This document shows, one piece after another, positions 51,079 to 62,770 of a DNA stretch of 64,000 nt. The stretch is from Torreya grandis (Eukaryota; Streptophyta; Pinopsida; Cupressales; Taxaceae), in the NCBI GenBank assembly GCA_037957365.1, contig JARHVA010003634.1, forward strand, positions 587,001 to 651,000. The letters run 5' to 3'. Numbering within the stretch: position 1 is the first letter of the stretch; each line of letters opens with the position of its first letter. The position numbers were made by a program, and so were the translations under genes. The notes beneath the pieces were generated by a model, which saw nothing but the letters and a program-made list of their open reading frames with translations, had not been told where the DNA came from and searched no databases.

Positions 51079-51213
51079 GTTGATTAGTGCAACCCAGAAG
51101 GCAATTCAATACATTATGCAATCATTGAACATCTTCTTGTTCATCTATGAATACAATCAGAATCATTAAGTTTCAGAATACTTGTGTGCTCACCCTACCA
51201 GAAGATCACCTAC

Positions 51214-51440
51214 TGACATACATGCAAGCATGCAAGCATTGGTAATTGTTCTACTTCACTATGATTAAGCCTAGTTAGGTTTAGTGTAGGTGATATTAAG
51301 TGGGAGTTAATGCATTTGTCAAACTCCACTAAAACTAACAACTTTTGGTTATATGTACACACTTCTTTTCATTCAATTAAGGTGAACAATATTCTTTGTT
51401 GATACCTGTTTTAACCCAGAGATTGTGATGAAATTCTACA
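51214..51440 (+). repeat. 3' LTR of the gag-only element
   Basis: Begins TGACATACATGCAAGCATGC and ends AATTCTACA. It closely resembles the 5' LTR (roughly one difference per 12-15 bases by eye). Confidence 0.65.
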
Positions 51441-51657
51441 TGGGATGGTTGCAAGGCAATAGACAAAGCTAGTAAAACACTAGAGCCCAAGTTGCTTAGA
51501 AGCAGAAGCTTGATCCGAGCTCAACATACATTGAAAAACATTTATGCTTGCATAATCCTGGGCTTGATTCAGCCCCTGCTAACACCGAGCTTCAGTGAAG
51601 ATTTACTCCCATGTAGTAAACAGAGATTAAACTGAAAGTAAAAGAATGGATTCTTAC

Positions 51658-51799
51658 CTCGGCCAATTTGCTCTTGGAAGATCTACGGTTTGCTAACTTT
51701 GAAGTTTTGTCCAATGAGCTTCTTCCAGTTTGTAATGTAGGTGGTGTCTCTGAATCAGAACCAACTGAGCCTCTTGTGTTTTTTGTGCACTGAATGTCG
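51658..51799 (-). pseudogene. Exon-like segment with both splice signals, unidentified host gene
   Basis: On the minus strand AACCTTGCAG precedes, and GTAAGAATCC follows, a 142-bp stretch that is open in one frame for 47 codons and ends in phase 0 at GCC GAG. The peptide is Ser/Lys/Thr-rich: CTKNTRGSVGSDSETPPTLQ then TGRSSLDKTSKLANRRSSKS and KLAE. Its style (D-S-x-S/T-P-P-LQ---SSLD, basic tail, KLAE) recalls the N-terminal region of plant WEB/ICR-type coiled-coil proteins, but that is a weak impression. The opposite strand is also open here (ANLLLEDLRFANFEVLSNEL), which lowers confidence. Confidence 0.35.
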
Positions 51800-52319
51800 C
51801 TGCAAGGTTGATGGCATCACGAGACATGCACAATGATTTAGTCAAAGATTTACACGAGGTCAGAAAAACAATAGACGATACTAGGACACAGGTTGGGACA
51901 TATGGTTATTGTGAGGACTCTGTTTGACCGTGAAATTTATTTAGGCCATTATTGGTAATGCAGACGTGAAAGGCCACGTTGATAAACCAAAACAACCTTT
52001 TTTTCATTTTGGTAAAAATTTCTTTGAGTCTTTTCATTGTTTTCTATGTCACCCTAGCAATAACTCTTATCAGTAGATATTTTGTACTTTTCTTCAAACT
52101 TATTTGTTTACCTAATATTATATTATGGCTACGGGTTGTCCTGATCACATGGACAGAACAAATACAAGTTTTGTGAGTGTTGAGATGTGGAAGTAATATA
52201 AGTAGATTATGCAGGTGTCACCGGCTTTATGTCTCTGATTCTTTGTTCAAAAAAAAAAAAAAAAACTGTTTCAATAACATTCTGTAACAATGTACTCAAA
52301 TATAGTATGTATCCCTAAA
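51800..52319. other. Low-repeat sequence with an A17 tract
   Basis: A short plus-strand frame begins ATGGCATCACGAGAC (MASRDMHNDLVKDLHEVRKT) and stops after 38 codons. Nothing more is supported. A run of 17 A at 52249-52265 could be a poly(A) end of a retrocopy, but no target duplication is evident. Confidence 0.3.
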
Positions 52320-52800
52320 GACCTTTTATTGGTTAATCCGAAGTGTCTTGGGTTCCCCGGAACTAATCTGCAATAACCGGTGTCAGTACCATTGCACCGT
52401 AGATCAACTGCCAACTCTTAGCCGCTCTGCCAACTCCTAGTCACTCAGCGAGACTCATCCACGTAGGGCTGAGAGAGGCCATCCAAGAGTTGACTCAGCT
52501 CTTGGCACGCAAAATTTTGGCCGATTGGGGGGCAATGGGAAGAGCGCGAGCCCCCCTGACTTGTCAGTCATGATAAGGTCCGGATCAAACAATGTCATAC
52601 CGAGATTTTCTTGCGGTGTCAGACTTTCGAAACTCGGGACCAACTGCACAAGGACATATGAAGGAGGATTGATGCTAGGAGATCTAGACTGATAAGTTGT
52701 CAGTCCAGGAGCCAATCGTCTGCGGTCACATGGTCCTGAGGATAGAGTGCGGGTGTCAACCTGACAGATGGCGGGAGCACGGTGGCAAGATAGTAGACGT
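52320..52800. other. GC- and CpG-rich islet
   Basis: About 480 bp with near-balanced base composition and many CpG sites, bordered on the right by extremely AT-rich DNA. It contains near-duplicate phrases (CTGCCAACTCTTAGCCGCT, CTGCCAACTCCTAGTCACT). All plus frames and one minus frame (52455-52715, 86 codons, starting MAPGLTTYQSRS) have open stretches, so none can be preferred. It could be a promoter or first exon of a minus-strand gene, or the end of an unrecognised young TE. Confidence 0.45.
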
Positions 52801-54800
52801 CTGTGTCATTTTTCATCATATTATTTGACTATTATGTCAGTTTACATAGAGTTTAATTTATTTAAAATTTTTGGTTTTAAATCATGACATAGTTTGTAGG
52901 AGAAGAAAATATTAAAATTATATATTATATATATTTCTTTTCTAAAAACTTAGATTTTATATTTAATATTGTTTTTTAAATATATATAAAAAAATAAATT
53001 GTATTATAAGTTGAAATAAATATAATTTTTAAATCTATTCAATAAAATATATTCATTTTAATATAGAAAAATAGCCACTTAAAACACACTTAGAATTTAA
53101 AATTTAAAATTATTTTTCATTTTTTATTTGTATTTTAATCGAGTTATATATCTCATCTTATTATATAATAATATAAATAAATATAAATTTAATATTCTAA
53201 TTTAAATGTAAATTAATATAATTTTTTTAAAAAAAATTAATAACAATTATTTTAAAAAAATTATTTTGTATTGCAAAAATTTGACAAAGCAGGTAAGTAA
53301 AAAAAAATTCAATATTCATTCAAAGAATATGTATATATAGATTTTTTAAATATAAATAAGATCAAAATATATCTATATAAAATTGTTTTTGTAATTTGAT
53401 TGAAATTGAAAATGAAAAGTTACAATTACCAACAAACTAAAATTATAAAGATAAGACAATCTTCTTCTAAATAATTTGTTGCTGTAAATTGAACATCTAA
53501 GAAACAAACTGTAAAACATTTTCAAGATTTAAATGGCATAATGACTGTGCTTATCACTAATAGCTATTAGACTAAATAGAATACTTAAAAATAGCTAGTA
53601 TAATCCCTTACCATTACTAGTAAATGAATTAGCATAGACAAAGAATCAAAAAAAATAGAAATTTCTATATCAAAGCTCTAAACAAATACTTGCTCATTAA
53701 AACCCCAGTTTCCATGATGCTGGCAAAAATTAATCATAATCGAGACCCTTAACACTTAGGCAAACTCAATTATCTATCAAACATACCCATTCTTGGTTTT
53801 GATAGTTTTGACATTTAATATGCCCCTCAAATTTAATTGTATGTTTTTCTTATGTCATCAAGTCCATGCATCAATTTTTTACTTAAGCCCTGATTGTCTA
53901 TGATCATGCCACATGGTCTTTCAAGGCCCATGATCATTTTAGACTTAGTCTTTAGCTCTATTTCAATCGAGCTCTGTGGGGTTACACTTGTCAAGAACTC
54001 AGCAAAGAAAAACCTTTGGAACTTAGTCAAACTTTGAAAGTACAAAATGATATTTAATAGGACCCTCAAATTTAATATAGTGTTCTGTTGATGTCATCAC
54101 AACCACACATTTTTGGCTTTCTAGTATTGAATACAATTGTGCTACTAGGCATAATTGTAGGTCTTAGTCCCGTCTCTACGCTCAACACTCTCCTCTAAAC
54201 CATGAGCTCTTTCACAACTAAAAACATTTTAAGCTAAATGCAAGTACTAATACCACTTCACGACTCTTATTAATTTTATTAATATATGAATAGAAAAGAA
54301 GTATAATACAATTACATAATGTTTACTCCTAAATTATTTAATCCTAAAGTGGACAATAATTATTTGTTACGAGATGTCACATGATACAAACAAAATAGGT
54401 AGTTAATTCTTTTAAAATATATAAAATAAGAAAAGGATGTACTAATCTTTAAAAAAATAGAAGAGGGGGAATAGATAATATATGTTTTGTATTTATTATA
54501 AATATTGATTAAAATAATAAAATTATTAATATATATAAATATCTGTATTATTTTCTTAGTCATGGAAATCAATGTTTTAACTCCATGTGCCAAATCTAAT
54601 GTCAAAGTTTAGTGACTCCATATTGAGCTTAAAACAATTCACCAACTTTTGCACCTAAACTTTATTTTATTCCTCTTGTTTTGCTCAATAATGTGAGAAT
54701 GCAAACATTTGGTTAGTCGGATCAAATGTAGATAAGGCAATATAGTACGAAAAATTATTTCATAATGCAGTGATATAGATGATAAATATGTTAATAAACG
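52801..54800. other. Very AT-rich sequence, no gene seen
   Basis: 52801-53420 is about 80% A+T with long A/T runs; the rest is somewhat less extreme. Open frames at 53833-54069 and 54360-54605 (minus) have no recognisable motif. Confidence 0.45.
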
Positions 54801-55326
54801 TTGCTTATTGCATTTGGTAGACTGGCGAGGTTTAGATTATTTAGGAGCTTGATCAATCATGGAAGTGAGGCGGGGAAGCGATGTCCCCATCCGTTTCTCG
54901 TTGGTAACTGCCTCTTTCACTGCAGATTTTACAGTCGACGACAGATTTGGACACGACGTGCTATTAAATGTAGAGCTAATCTCGCCATGACCAGAATAAT
55001 CCAGGCAAGAAATGAGTAAGAGTATCTCAGTGATGCAAAATTAGCCATTTTTCTCGTAAGGAAGTTCTAAACAAGCAATTCGATAGATTGTCGACTAATG
55101 ATGATCGAAAGTTTAAGCGAGAAAATGTATGGATTGTCGACGAAGTATAAATTGGTTTTTACTACAGGAAAGATTGAAATTAACAATGTTACGCAACTAC
55201 ACTAGCTAGGAAATCGCATTCAGAGAAAATGTAGTAAGCGCACCTAACTTCCACGTGTGTTTTTTCTCATTTACCCCGGCCTACAGGCTGAATAGTTTTC
55301 TTTGCATAGACGTGAAAGTGTCGGGA
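54801..55326. other. CpG-bearing segment with a short Arg-rich frame
   Basis: Composition shifts to many CpGs (GGCGAGG, GTCGACGACAG, ACACGACGTGC). A 72-codon plus frame, open from a TTG codon, is Arg-rich (ARFRLFRSLINHGSEAGKRC ... RRAIKCRANLAMTRI) but has no family match, and the minus strand is also partly open. A CACGTG box lies near 55252. It ends at repeat D copy 2. Confidence 0.3.
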
Positions 55327-56282
55327 TGTTGTCCGTATTGGTCATGAAACTTTTTGAATGTACTAGACTGTGATCGTAATTGGTGTACAATGGGGGAAAC
55401 GTACCTTACTTCGGTGCAACAACCAAACTGTCATCCACGTTACATGGAACCAAGTGGAGCACCAATATAATAAGCACATGGAGCACAAAATGTATTATAT
55501 TAAACATCGCATTCAGGGTTAGGTCATTGATCTTTACTTTAATCGAATGTAAGATTAAGTTACCAATATTTTTGGCAATTCTGTTCTAGAGACTAAGTTT
55601 TTAAATTTATAAGTGATTATTGGAGTGAGCAAAGTCTTTTATTAGTCATTGACCTTTAGTACAATCAAATAGAAGATCAAGTTACCAACATCTTTGTCAA
55701 TTTTTTGTGAGAGATGAAGTTTGTTTTTCTACAATAATTCTTTGGAGTGAAAAAAGTCTTCCATTAAAGAGGTTACCTCAATTTATATACTTCATCCTTC
55801 TCTCTTTCTAAAATAAAACATAATTTTTTGTTTTAAAGTATGACAAAATATTTCATAATATTTACGTAAATTAATTTTTATTTTTTAAAATTCTACATCA
55901 ATTTATCATTATTTATATAAAATAAATAATATAAATAAAAATATTTATCTACTATTTTAATTTTTTAATTAAGTGTGAACTTCTTATTGAGACATTCTAC
56001 ACCACACTCTTAATAAATATAAATTATGTATCAACCTCCTATTAAGATGTCTTTTAAAATATTATTAAGTAAAAATTAGGCGTCAACCTCCTATTAAGAT
56101 GTCTTTTAAAATATTATTAAGTAAAAATTAGGCGTCAACCTCCTAATGAGGTGTAGTGTAAACTCATATTGAATAACAATTACCTATCAGATTCTCTTTA
56201 ATTAAACATAGTCATCGAAAATATTATTTTTCTTTTTATCTTTATCTTTGTTTTTTGTTTAGTCTCTATTTACGAACAAGTC
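55327..56282 (+). repeat. Dispersed repeat D, copy 2 (CpG-rich)
   Basis: Aligns with 45979-46742. Extra length comes from a 122-bp internal duplication (GTCATTGAYCTTTA at 55523 and 55645) and a 52-bp tandem duplication (ATTAAGATGTCTTTTAAAAT at 56041 and 56093). It begins TG (TGTTGTCCGTATTGG) like copy 1; the right boundary is unclear. Confidence 0.65.
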
Positions 56283-57959
56283 ACTTTTTTATAAGTTTTT
56301 TTGTATACTCAAATTTTTATAATGAGAATTTGAATTAATTTTAAAATTTATAAGTCAAGGCTGAGACGGCCCGGCCATTAATAATCATGCCAAACCCAAT
56401 AAGATCACGATAAGTATTCTAAACCCAAATAATAGGCTTTCATTGCTGCTATAAGCGTGCGATTGGCCGTAACAGCTCAGCCAGACCTGCTTAAGTATTA
56501 TATTTTGGATAGGTATTCACTAATGGAGAAGTATTAGAATTATATTTTGAATGATTTAATAATATTATTATTATAATAGGTTCTATGCAGACTATGATAG
56601 AACATGCAAGTTGGTATTATTTACTAGGAATAATATCGCAGAAGTAAAGATGAACAACGAACATGGAATGGTCATTTAATAATGAGAATATGTTGTGTTG
56701 ATTTTTAGTATTGTTTATAACTGTTAATAAATAATCTTAATTCTTCTTTTATTTATTAATTAATTTGGAAGATATTTAATATTTATGAAAATGAAATGTG
56801 TATTTTTTTTTTCAAAATGACTTTTTATAAATTTTATTAACATATAAAGTTAAGATATATACCAAAATATTGTAACACTCACAAAGATTATTAAAATTAA
56901 TTTTTATAACATAAAGAAAAAGATATTAAGTATTCTTTAATTTTTTTAGAGAGTTATTATATTTATATATATATGAGAAATATATTTGGATACTTTTATA
57001 TTATAATTTATGCGATGAATAAAGAGATATTATACTTCAAATAGTATAGAGTATTAATTTTTATATTATTTTTAAAGTATAAATATCAGTAAAATATTTA
57101 AATATTATTTTGAAATATATTGTAAAGATAGATCAATTACGACTAGATTTTAAGAATAAAGAAAAACAAAGAGAATATTAAAGATAATATTGTAAATGAA
57201 AATAATAACAAATGACAGATTTAAAATTAGAGGAAAAAATAAAATATCAAAATGATAATAATAAACAAGGATTTATATAACATAAGGTTGAATTGACAAT
57301 TAAAGAATCATAAATTGAAAATAGAAAACATGCCAATAAAATGAAAAGAATACATGAATATAAATTTCAAGGTGAACACTATATGTTGCGAATAAGATTA
57401 AAATACATATGTGATCAGATTCGTTGACTGCGACATAAAAAACTAGAAAAAACTCCATCTTAAAGCATCTAAAATGCACTATCATTAAACGATTATTGAT
57501 ATTGACAGCAATTTTGAAGAAATAAACTCAATCTCAATTGATCATGTCCTTGAAACGCCAAATAATGCAACTCAAGATAAAATTGATGTCAATGTTGTAA
57601 ATAATGTGAAAAATAAAATTATACAAAGGAGGTAAGATTGTAAAATAAAATAAGATGAGAAATGCAAATCAATGGTTTAGAAAAAGAGCCAACATTACAA
57701 CTTACAAGAAGAAGATGAATGCAAGATTATGAATTTGAAAGAGAAAAAATATAACTAATCCCAACGTAATGCTTTGGAGAGATTTGGATTCTTTTCAAAT
57801 CATTTTTTGACATGGTTTAGATAATATTTATTCACTCAACATATGTTTAAAATGCCTTTAGGTGTTCGAGAAAAAAATATTCCAATATAACTTTTTTGAT
57901 ATGTTTAATTTTGAAAGAGCTATGGTTTAATTTTATTGTGGGGTAAATTTATTTCAAGT
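56283..57959. other. AT-rich spacer, nothing recognised
   Basis: A small GC-richer patch (56360-56500, GACGGCCCGGCC and GTGCGATTGGCCG) is the only compositional change. No frame with protein character. Confidence 0.4.
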
Positions 57960-58166
57960 ATGTGTCTACACGTTGCCCTCTTCCTGCCCGCCCCGACGCC
58001 GCCCCCACCCACCCCCTCTACACCCACCCCCCTTCGTACCATTACTGCCTGACCCCCCCATTCCATCCCACGTGCACCGCCTCCGCTGGCCCCATCCGCC
58101 CCCCCCCGCCCCCCGGTCCCCCGCCGCCCCCCCCCCCGCCCCCCGGTCCGCCCCCCCCCCCCCCCA
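57960..58166. repeat. Extreme C-rich tract (G-rich on the minus strand)
   Basis: About 200 bp dominated by C, becoming nearly pure C at 58093-58164 with two copies of CGCCCCCCGGTCC-like text. The minus strand has many closely spaced G runs, so it could form quadruplexes. Pro- and Gly-rich open frames on both strands are by-products of the composition. It begins and ends abruptly in AT-rich DNA. Confidence 0.9.
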
Positions 58167-61100
58167 ACGTATTTATTCTATTGATGCATAAAATGAGTAG
58201 AGTAAGATAAATGTAAACCCTGAGTTTGTATGCATATTTTGTCTTTGTCATGGAGATGAGCATGGTACCTTAATGAGGCACGTGGAGAAGTGTTGAAGAT
58301 GTGGAAAATTGAGAGTGATCAAGTCTCAAATCTAGTAATCAATGAATATACTTGATTTGGAGCATTATATTCTCCAACCGTCATAGAGTACTATTTAATA
58401 ATTAAAATGATGGGAACTAAAAAATTGGTTTATTAGAGTGAATACATATCATACCCCACGTAATGTATAAAGATCCAATTTTAACTTTTAAAAAATATTT
58501 AGAATATTTTAATTGTGTTCACACAAGTGTGTTTATTCTCAAGTAGCTATAAGAGTAGAGTGCATAAACAAGTTAAATGGCTGCATTATATGAAAATTCT
58601 AAATTTAATAGATTTTGGTCTATCAAATTTGAAGTATTTTGCTTGTTAAAATTTTAAGATAATGCCATTAAGATTCCCCCATTTTGAGATGATCAAAATT
58701 TACTACATTTTATTCTTCTCAAAATAAAAAATGATCATTTATGAAGGATATAATAATTTAATAACATTTGATAGGTATTGTAATCTTAGAGATGTAAGAT
58801 TGAAGCATATGTTATATTGCATTGCATAATATAGTTTGAATATATATAATTAAAATAGTGTATGAAACATGTTTAAAAGTTATAAATTTGGAATATGTAG
58901 TGTATGCATATTATTAAATAGTTGAATAATTTGAATAACCTAAGTAATAGGTGCATGATATGTACAATGGCACCATAGACATATGTAATTCATATGTACT
59001 AGTGCATTATAATAATCATGGCACTATAGTATCTAATAATGAACATGTAATAAAATTCACACAATGTCACAAAAGGACTAAAAGACCACATAAAAGAGAC
59101 ATGTAACATATTGAATAGTGGTATAGATTTTGTATAAATACCATGCATGAGACCCAAAGGCTAAATATAAGGGATGTGAATATCACACAAAAATGTACGG
59201 CAAAATCCCACATACAAATGGCATGGTGATACTATACATGTAAGATGGTGTGTGATGAACATAAACAAGGACAAGGGACACAATCAACAAGAAAACAAGT
59301 TTAACATGTTATGTAATGAGGAAATCTTATAAATAAAATGTAGCTATCATATCAAAATCATAACTAGTTATGTTCATGTAAGTAATTAACATATTAATTA
59401 TGACACATATAAAGTATGAATGAAATTAAGGCATTTGTGTTGATTATAGAACAACATGGAAAATAGGTTTTCAATTAATACAACCTGAAAAAGTGTTCCT
59501 ATATAATGATGAGATGGCCCCAAGTGAGCAAGGATGCTGGGTAAATTGATGTCCCAACATTGAAAGCATGTGAAATCATGTCTTATATTAATATTTGATT
59601 GTATCTAAATATGATTTTTTTATATCATAACAAATGTAAAAGGAGTCCTTATTATTGTGTTGTATGTGGAAACAATGATTTAAAATATACGGGGAAAGGT
59701 TTGTATTAGGAAGATAGGTGTATATTGCACTATTACCTGATTGGTGTAGCTTTATCCTAATTGAATGTATACAAGATTTTTTTATCAAGTTAACTTTTCT
59801 GTATCATTATGTATTGGTTTAGTATAAATATGTCATGATTCACATTTAGATACCTTGTTATAATAGTTATATATTGAAAAGGTAATAAAATATGCTATTT
59901 ACTAAACATAAAGATAGATGGCATATGCAAATAGGTAATCCAATAACATGAAAATATGATTAAAGGTCATGGTTTTTAAATTTTTGCATGAATTTTGATT
60001 CTTTTATACTTTTTATAAGATATGAAGGTTTCTATTTTTCTCCATTTTTATAAATTGAAATATTCATAACTGTAAGTTGAGAAAAATTTAAAAATTAAGG
60101 TAAGTAGCAAGGTTTTAAAATAGAAAAGAGAAGGGGAGATTCGAACATCCTTAAATAAGGTGCTAAATCATGGAAAGTAAGAATGAAAATGAAATTTTGG
60201 AGATTTTGAAATGATGTCATTGAGGTGTTTAGGTAAGTGGATGAAGTTTCTTGATAGTCTAAGTGTCAATGATAAAGTGTGTAGTGTGCTTGTCTTAGTA
60301 TGCTTGAAGTAGGCTTGGTTGATCTTGAGTTTTGGATTGATTAAGGATAGGTATGAATTATTAAACATTTTTGAGGGGTTCTATCAGAGGTTAAGGATGA
60401 TTGGAGAGGTTTTGTGAGTACATGGTATTCATATACTTATTTATTATGTTCATCTTGGCATAGTTGGTTTTATGATTAAAAAATCTAAGTAGGTAGTTTG
60501 CTAACATCACCATTGCCACATATGAATGAGTTAGGGGGAGTTGGTCATATGTGTATGATCACACTAGTCTTAAGTTTCTTTGGTTTAAATTTTAGGTCAT
60601 GAGGTTGAGCATAGCTAAATATATATAGGTGTAAAGTTGGCCTCTCAGATAGAAGTTCACTAAGTTCCTATACTTAGCCAGACCATTACTATACATCATG
60701 AAAATATAAATGAAACATCAAGTTTATACATTTAATATAGGTACTCAGAGTCTTAACTGAGGTAAAATATTTTCATGGAGATGTTTTATATAGTGCCAAG
60801 AAGCTACCCTAAAAATTTAGAGTCTTGAAGTGATTTATATCTCAAGTTATAAAGATTTAAAGTTGCTCTTGTAGACTATGATGGACTAGAGACTTTCAAG
60901 TTTAATCATGTTAAGGTTTAAGGTCATTGGTCTAGAAGGTCCAGCAGTGATCACTTAATCATACATATTGAGATCAATGGTGCATATGAAGTCAACATGT
61001 CAAAGTTTTCATGTGTAGGTAATAAGTGTCACAAAATCTCTAGTCTGACATAAGCTCAACAGTGAGCGGTTGTTCATACTGATGAAGATCAATAGTGAAA

Positions 61101-62564
61101 GACAAGTCAAAGAGTCAACAATGCACGTGAGACTTCCAAGTGGAAAAGGAACATGAAATGTCAATAAATTTCTTATAAGGCATGTGAGGGTACCAAGTGT
61201 CATAATCTTAAGAGTTTTGGGAAAGATCTAATGATGAGAATTACAAAGTAAGGACTAGGTTGATCCGTAGCGATCATTAGTGTGTATTTGGTCAATATTT
61301 TAAGGGTGCAAAAGATGAGGTTAAAATGTTCAAGATTTAACATTTGTAAAGTGGATCAATATGAGTTAAAATTTAAGCTAATTCTGAATAATATCGATGG
61401 TGTGATTTGAGAGAGGTAAGTGAATATCATGAGATGTGCTCTAAGTGATCAAGGTTTAATTGTGACCGTTTGGATTCAAATATTTGAATTTAATGAAGGA
61501 AAGACTAGTGCTTGGTTTTTCAACCATAAATTTTGATCTATGCAAAGAAAATTATTATAGTAAAAAATCAAAGTTTTAGAGGACTTCAAAGTGCATTTTG
61601 AAATATTCATTTTAAGGTCTAAATGTTTGTACAATAAAATTTATAGAGTTTCAAATTTAATTGTGTGTTTATTCATGCTCTATAAGTAACCTTAGAAGGG
61701 TAATTGAGATTTTATTGATGTTATTTCTATGTCTCGAGATGATGTAACTATCATAGAGAGTTTTAGACTCTATAAGGACCATCTATGTGGATTATCATGG
61801 TTTGATCAATCATATTCAGTATGGTTAAAGGTGTAGAAGGTGACTGTGTGTTTATTCATAGTGGATGTGTGCATAAAATGTTATTTGACCAAATTGAGAT
61901 TTAGCATAAGGGTGTTGTGATGGTTTTTATCACTTAAGGAGGACCTATATATTATGTGTCATTGGTTCATGTAATTGAAAGTTTTCAAATGTTCTTAGTT
62001 TGCTCAGAGAAGTGTCAAAGAGGTGAATGGGTCTTCATAGACCCTAAAAGGTGACTTAGACACATTTGAAGGAGGGTTGTGATTAATGGTGACCCATGTT
62101 AGATGCCTAAAAGGTGAAAGAATATGTTGTGTCCAACAAGGAATGTTCTGATAATAATAAACATGAAGACTCTATAAAATATGAAGCCAAATGTGATGGT
62201 TTCTAGGCTTCTTAAATAGACTTGAGAAACTTGAGAGAAGAGGTATGTGTCAAAGTTATGGAGTGGAAGAAAGTGTGTCCCTAGTAGATGGATTATAGAT
62301 CAAAGTAGGTTGATGACTGTGTGTATGACTTGTAGGTTATATTTTTGATATCAAAGATAGTGTTCTTGTAGGTTTGAAGATTGAGGATGAGCGAAGGATA
62401 GATGATGTCTATGTGAGCTTGGTGGTTGATTCGAGAGGTAGATCAGAGTGTGGACTATGTAGTGTGTATATTTGAAGAGAGATGATATAATTTATATCTC
62501 TATCATATTATCAGGTAATCAGTGATTAAGAGATGTTCATTTCATAAGTATTAGGAGGGTGCTT
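58167..62564. other. 4.4 kb AT-rich region, nothing recognised
   Basis: No TE domain, LTR pair or gene-like frame found. The text from about 60600 has a uniform style (GTCAA, TGAAG, AAGTG words) as in old LTR or satellite sequence, but I cannot define a unit. Confidence 0.4.
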
Positions 62565-62770
62565 AACATCTAAGTCAAAAGGACTTGACCAATAGGTGGT
62601 CAGAATGACTTGATCATCTTAGAGACATGTGTTTCTTGTGAAATAGGTATTTCACTAAATCAAGTCAGAATGACTTAACAAAAAGGTGGTCATAAATACT
62701 TGACCATACTAAAAGTAGGAGCTCTTTGTGAAATAGGTGTTTCACATAATTCTAGTTAAGACTTGACCAG
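62565..62770. repeat. Two-copy tandem repeat, 90-bp unit
   Basis: GACTTGACCAATAGGTGGTCAG (62582) and GACTTAACAAAAAGGTGGTCAT (62672), and AAATAGGTRTTTCAC at 62641 and 62731, keep an offset of 90. A partial third unit begins with GACTTGACCAG. Confidence 0.75.

Larger units (their letters stand above)
48257..51440 (+). mobile_element. Small gag-only copia-like LTR element
   Basis: Direct repeats 48257-48480 (224 bp) and 51214-51440 (227 bp) share ACATGCAAGCATTGGTAA through TTTTAACCCAGAGATT and end CA. TGGTATCAAAGC follows the left copy immediately. Inside, a copia Gag is legible but no protease, integrase or polymerase. At 3.2 kb it would be a non-autonomous element. No matching target duplication is visible (TCAAT against TGGGA) and no good polypurine tract, so one end may be rearranged. 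The left LTR could also start earlier, at TGTTAGTG (48182). Confidence 0.65.

Noticed and set aside
51811..51927. 38-codon plus-strand frame starting MASRDMHNDL as a gene
   Set aside because: Too short, no splice donor that rescues it, and it overlaps the region upstream of the minus-strand exon-like segment.
52249..52265. A17 run as the poly(A) tail of a SINE or processed gene copy
   Set aside because: No target duplication or Pol III box found, and the sequence upstream is not recognisable as a transcript end.
52455..52715. 86-codon minus-strand frame in the CpG-rich islet as a gene
   Set aside because: Other frames are equally open there because stops are rare at this composition; no motif supports it.
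57962..58263. Pro-rich and Gly-rich frames on both strands
   Set aside because: Products of the C-rich tract; no start context, no non-repetitive protein part.
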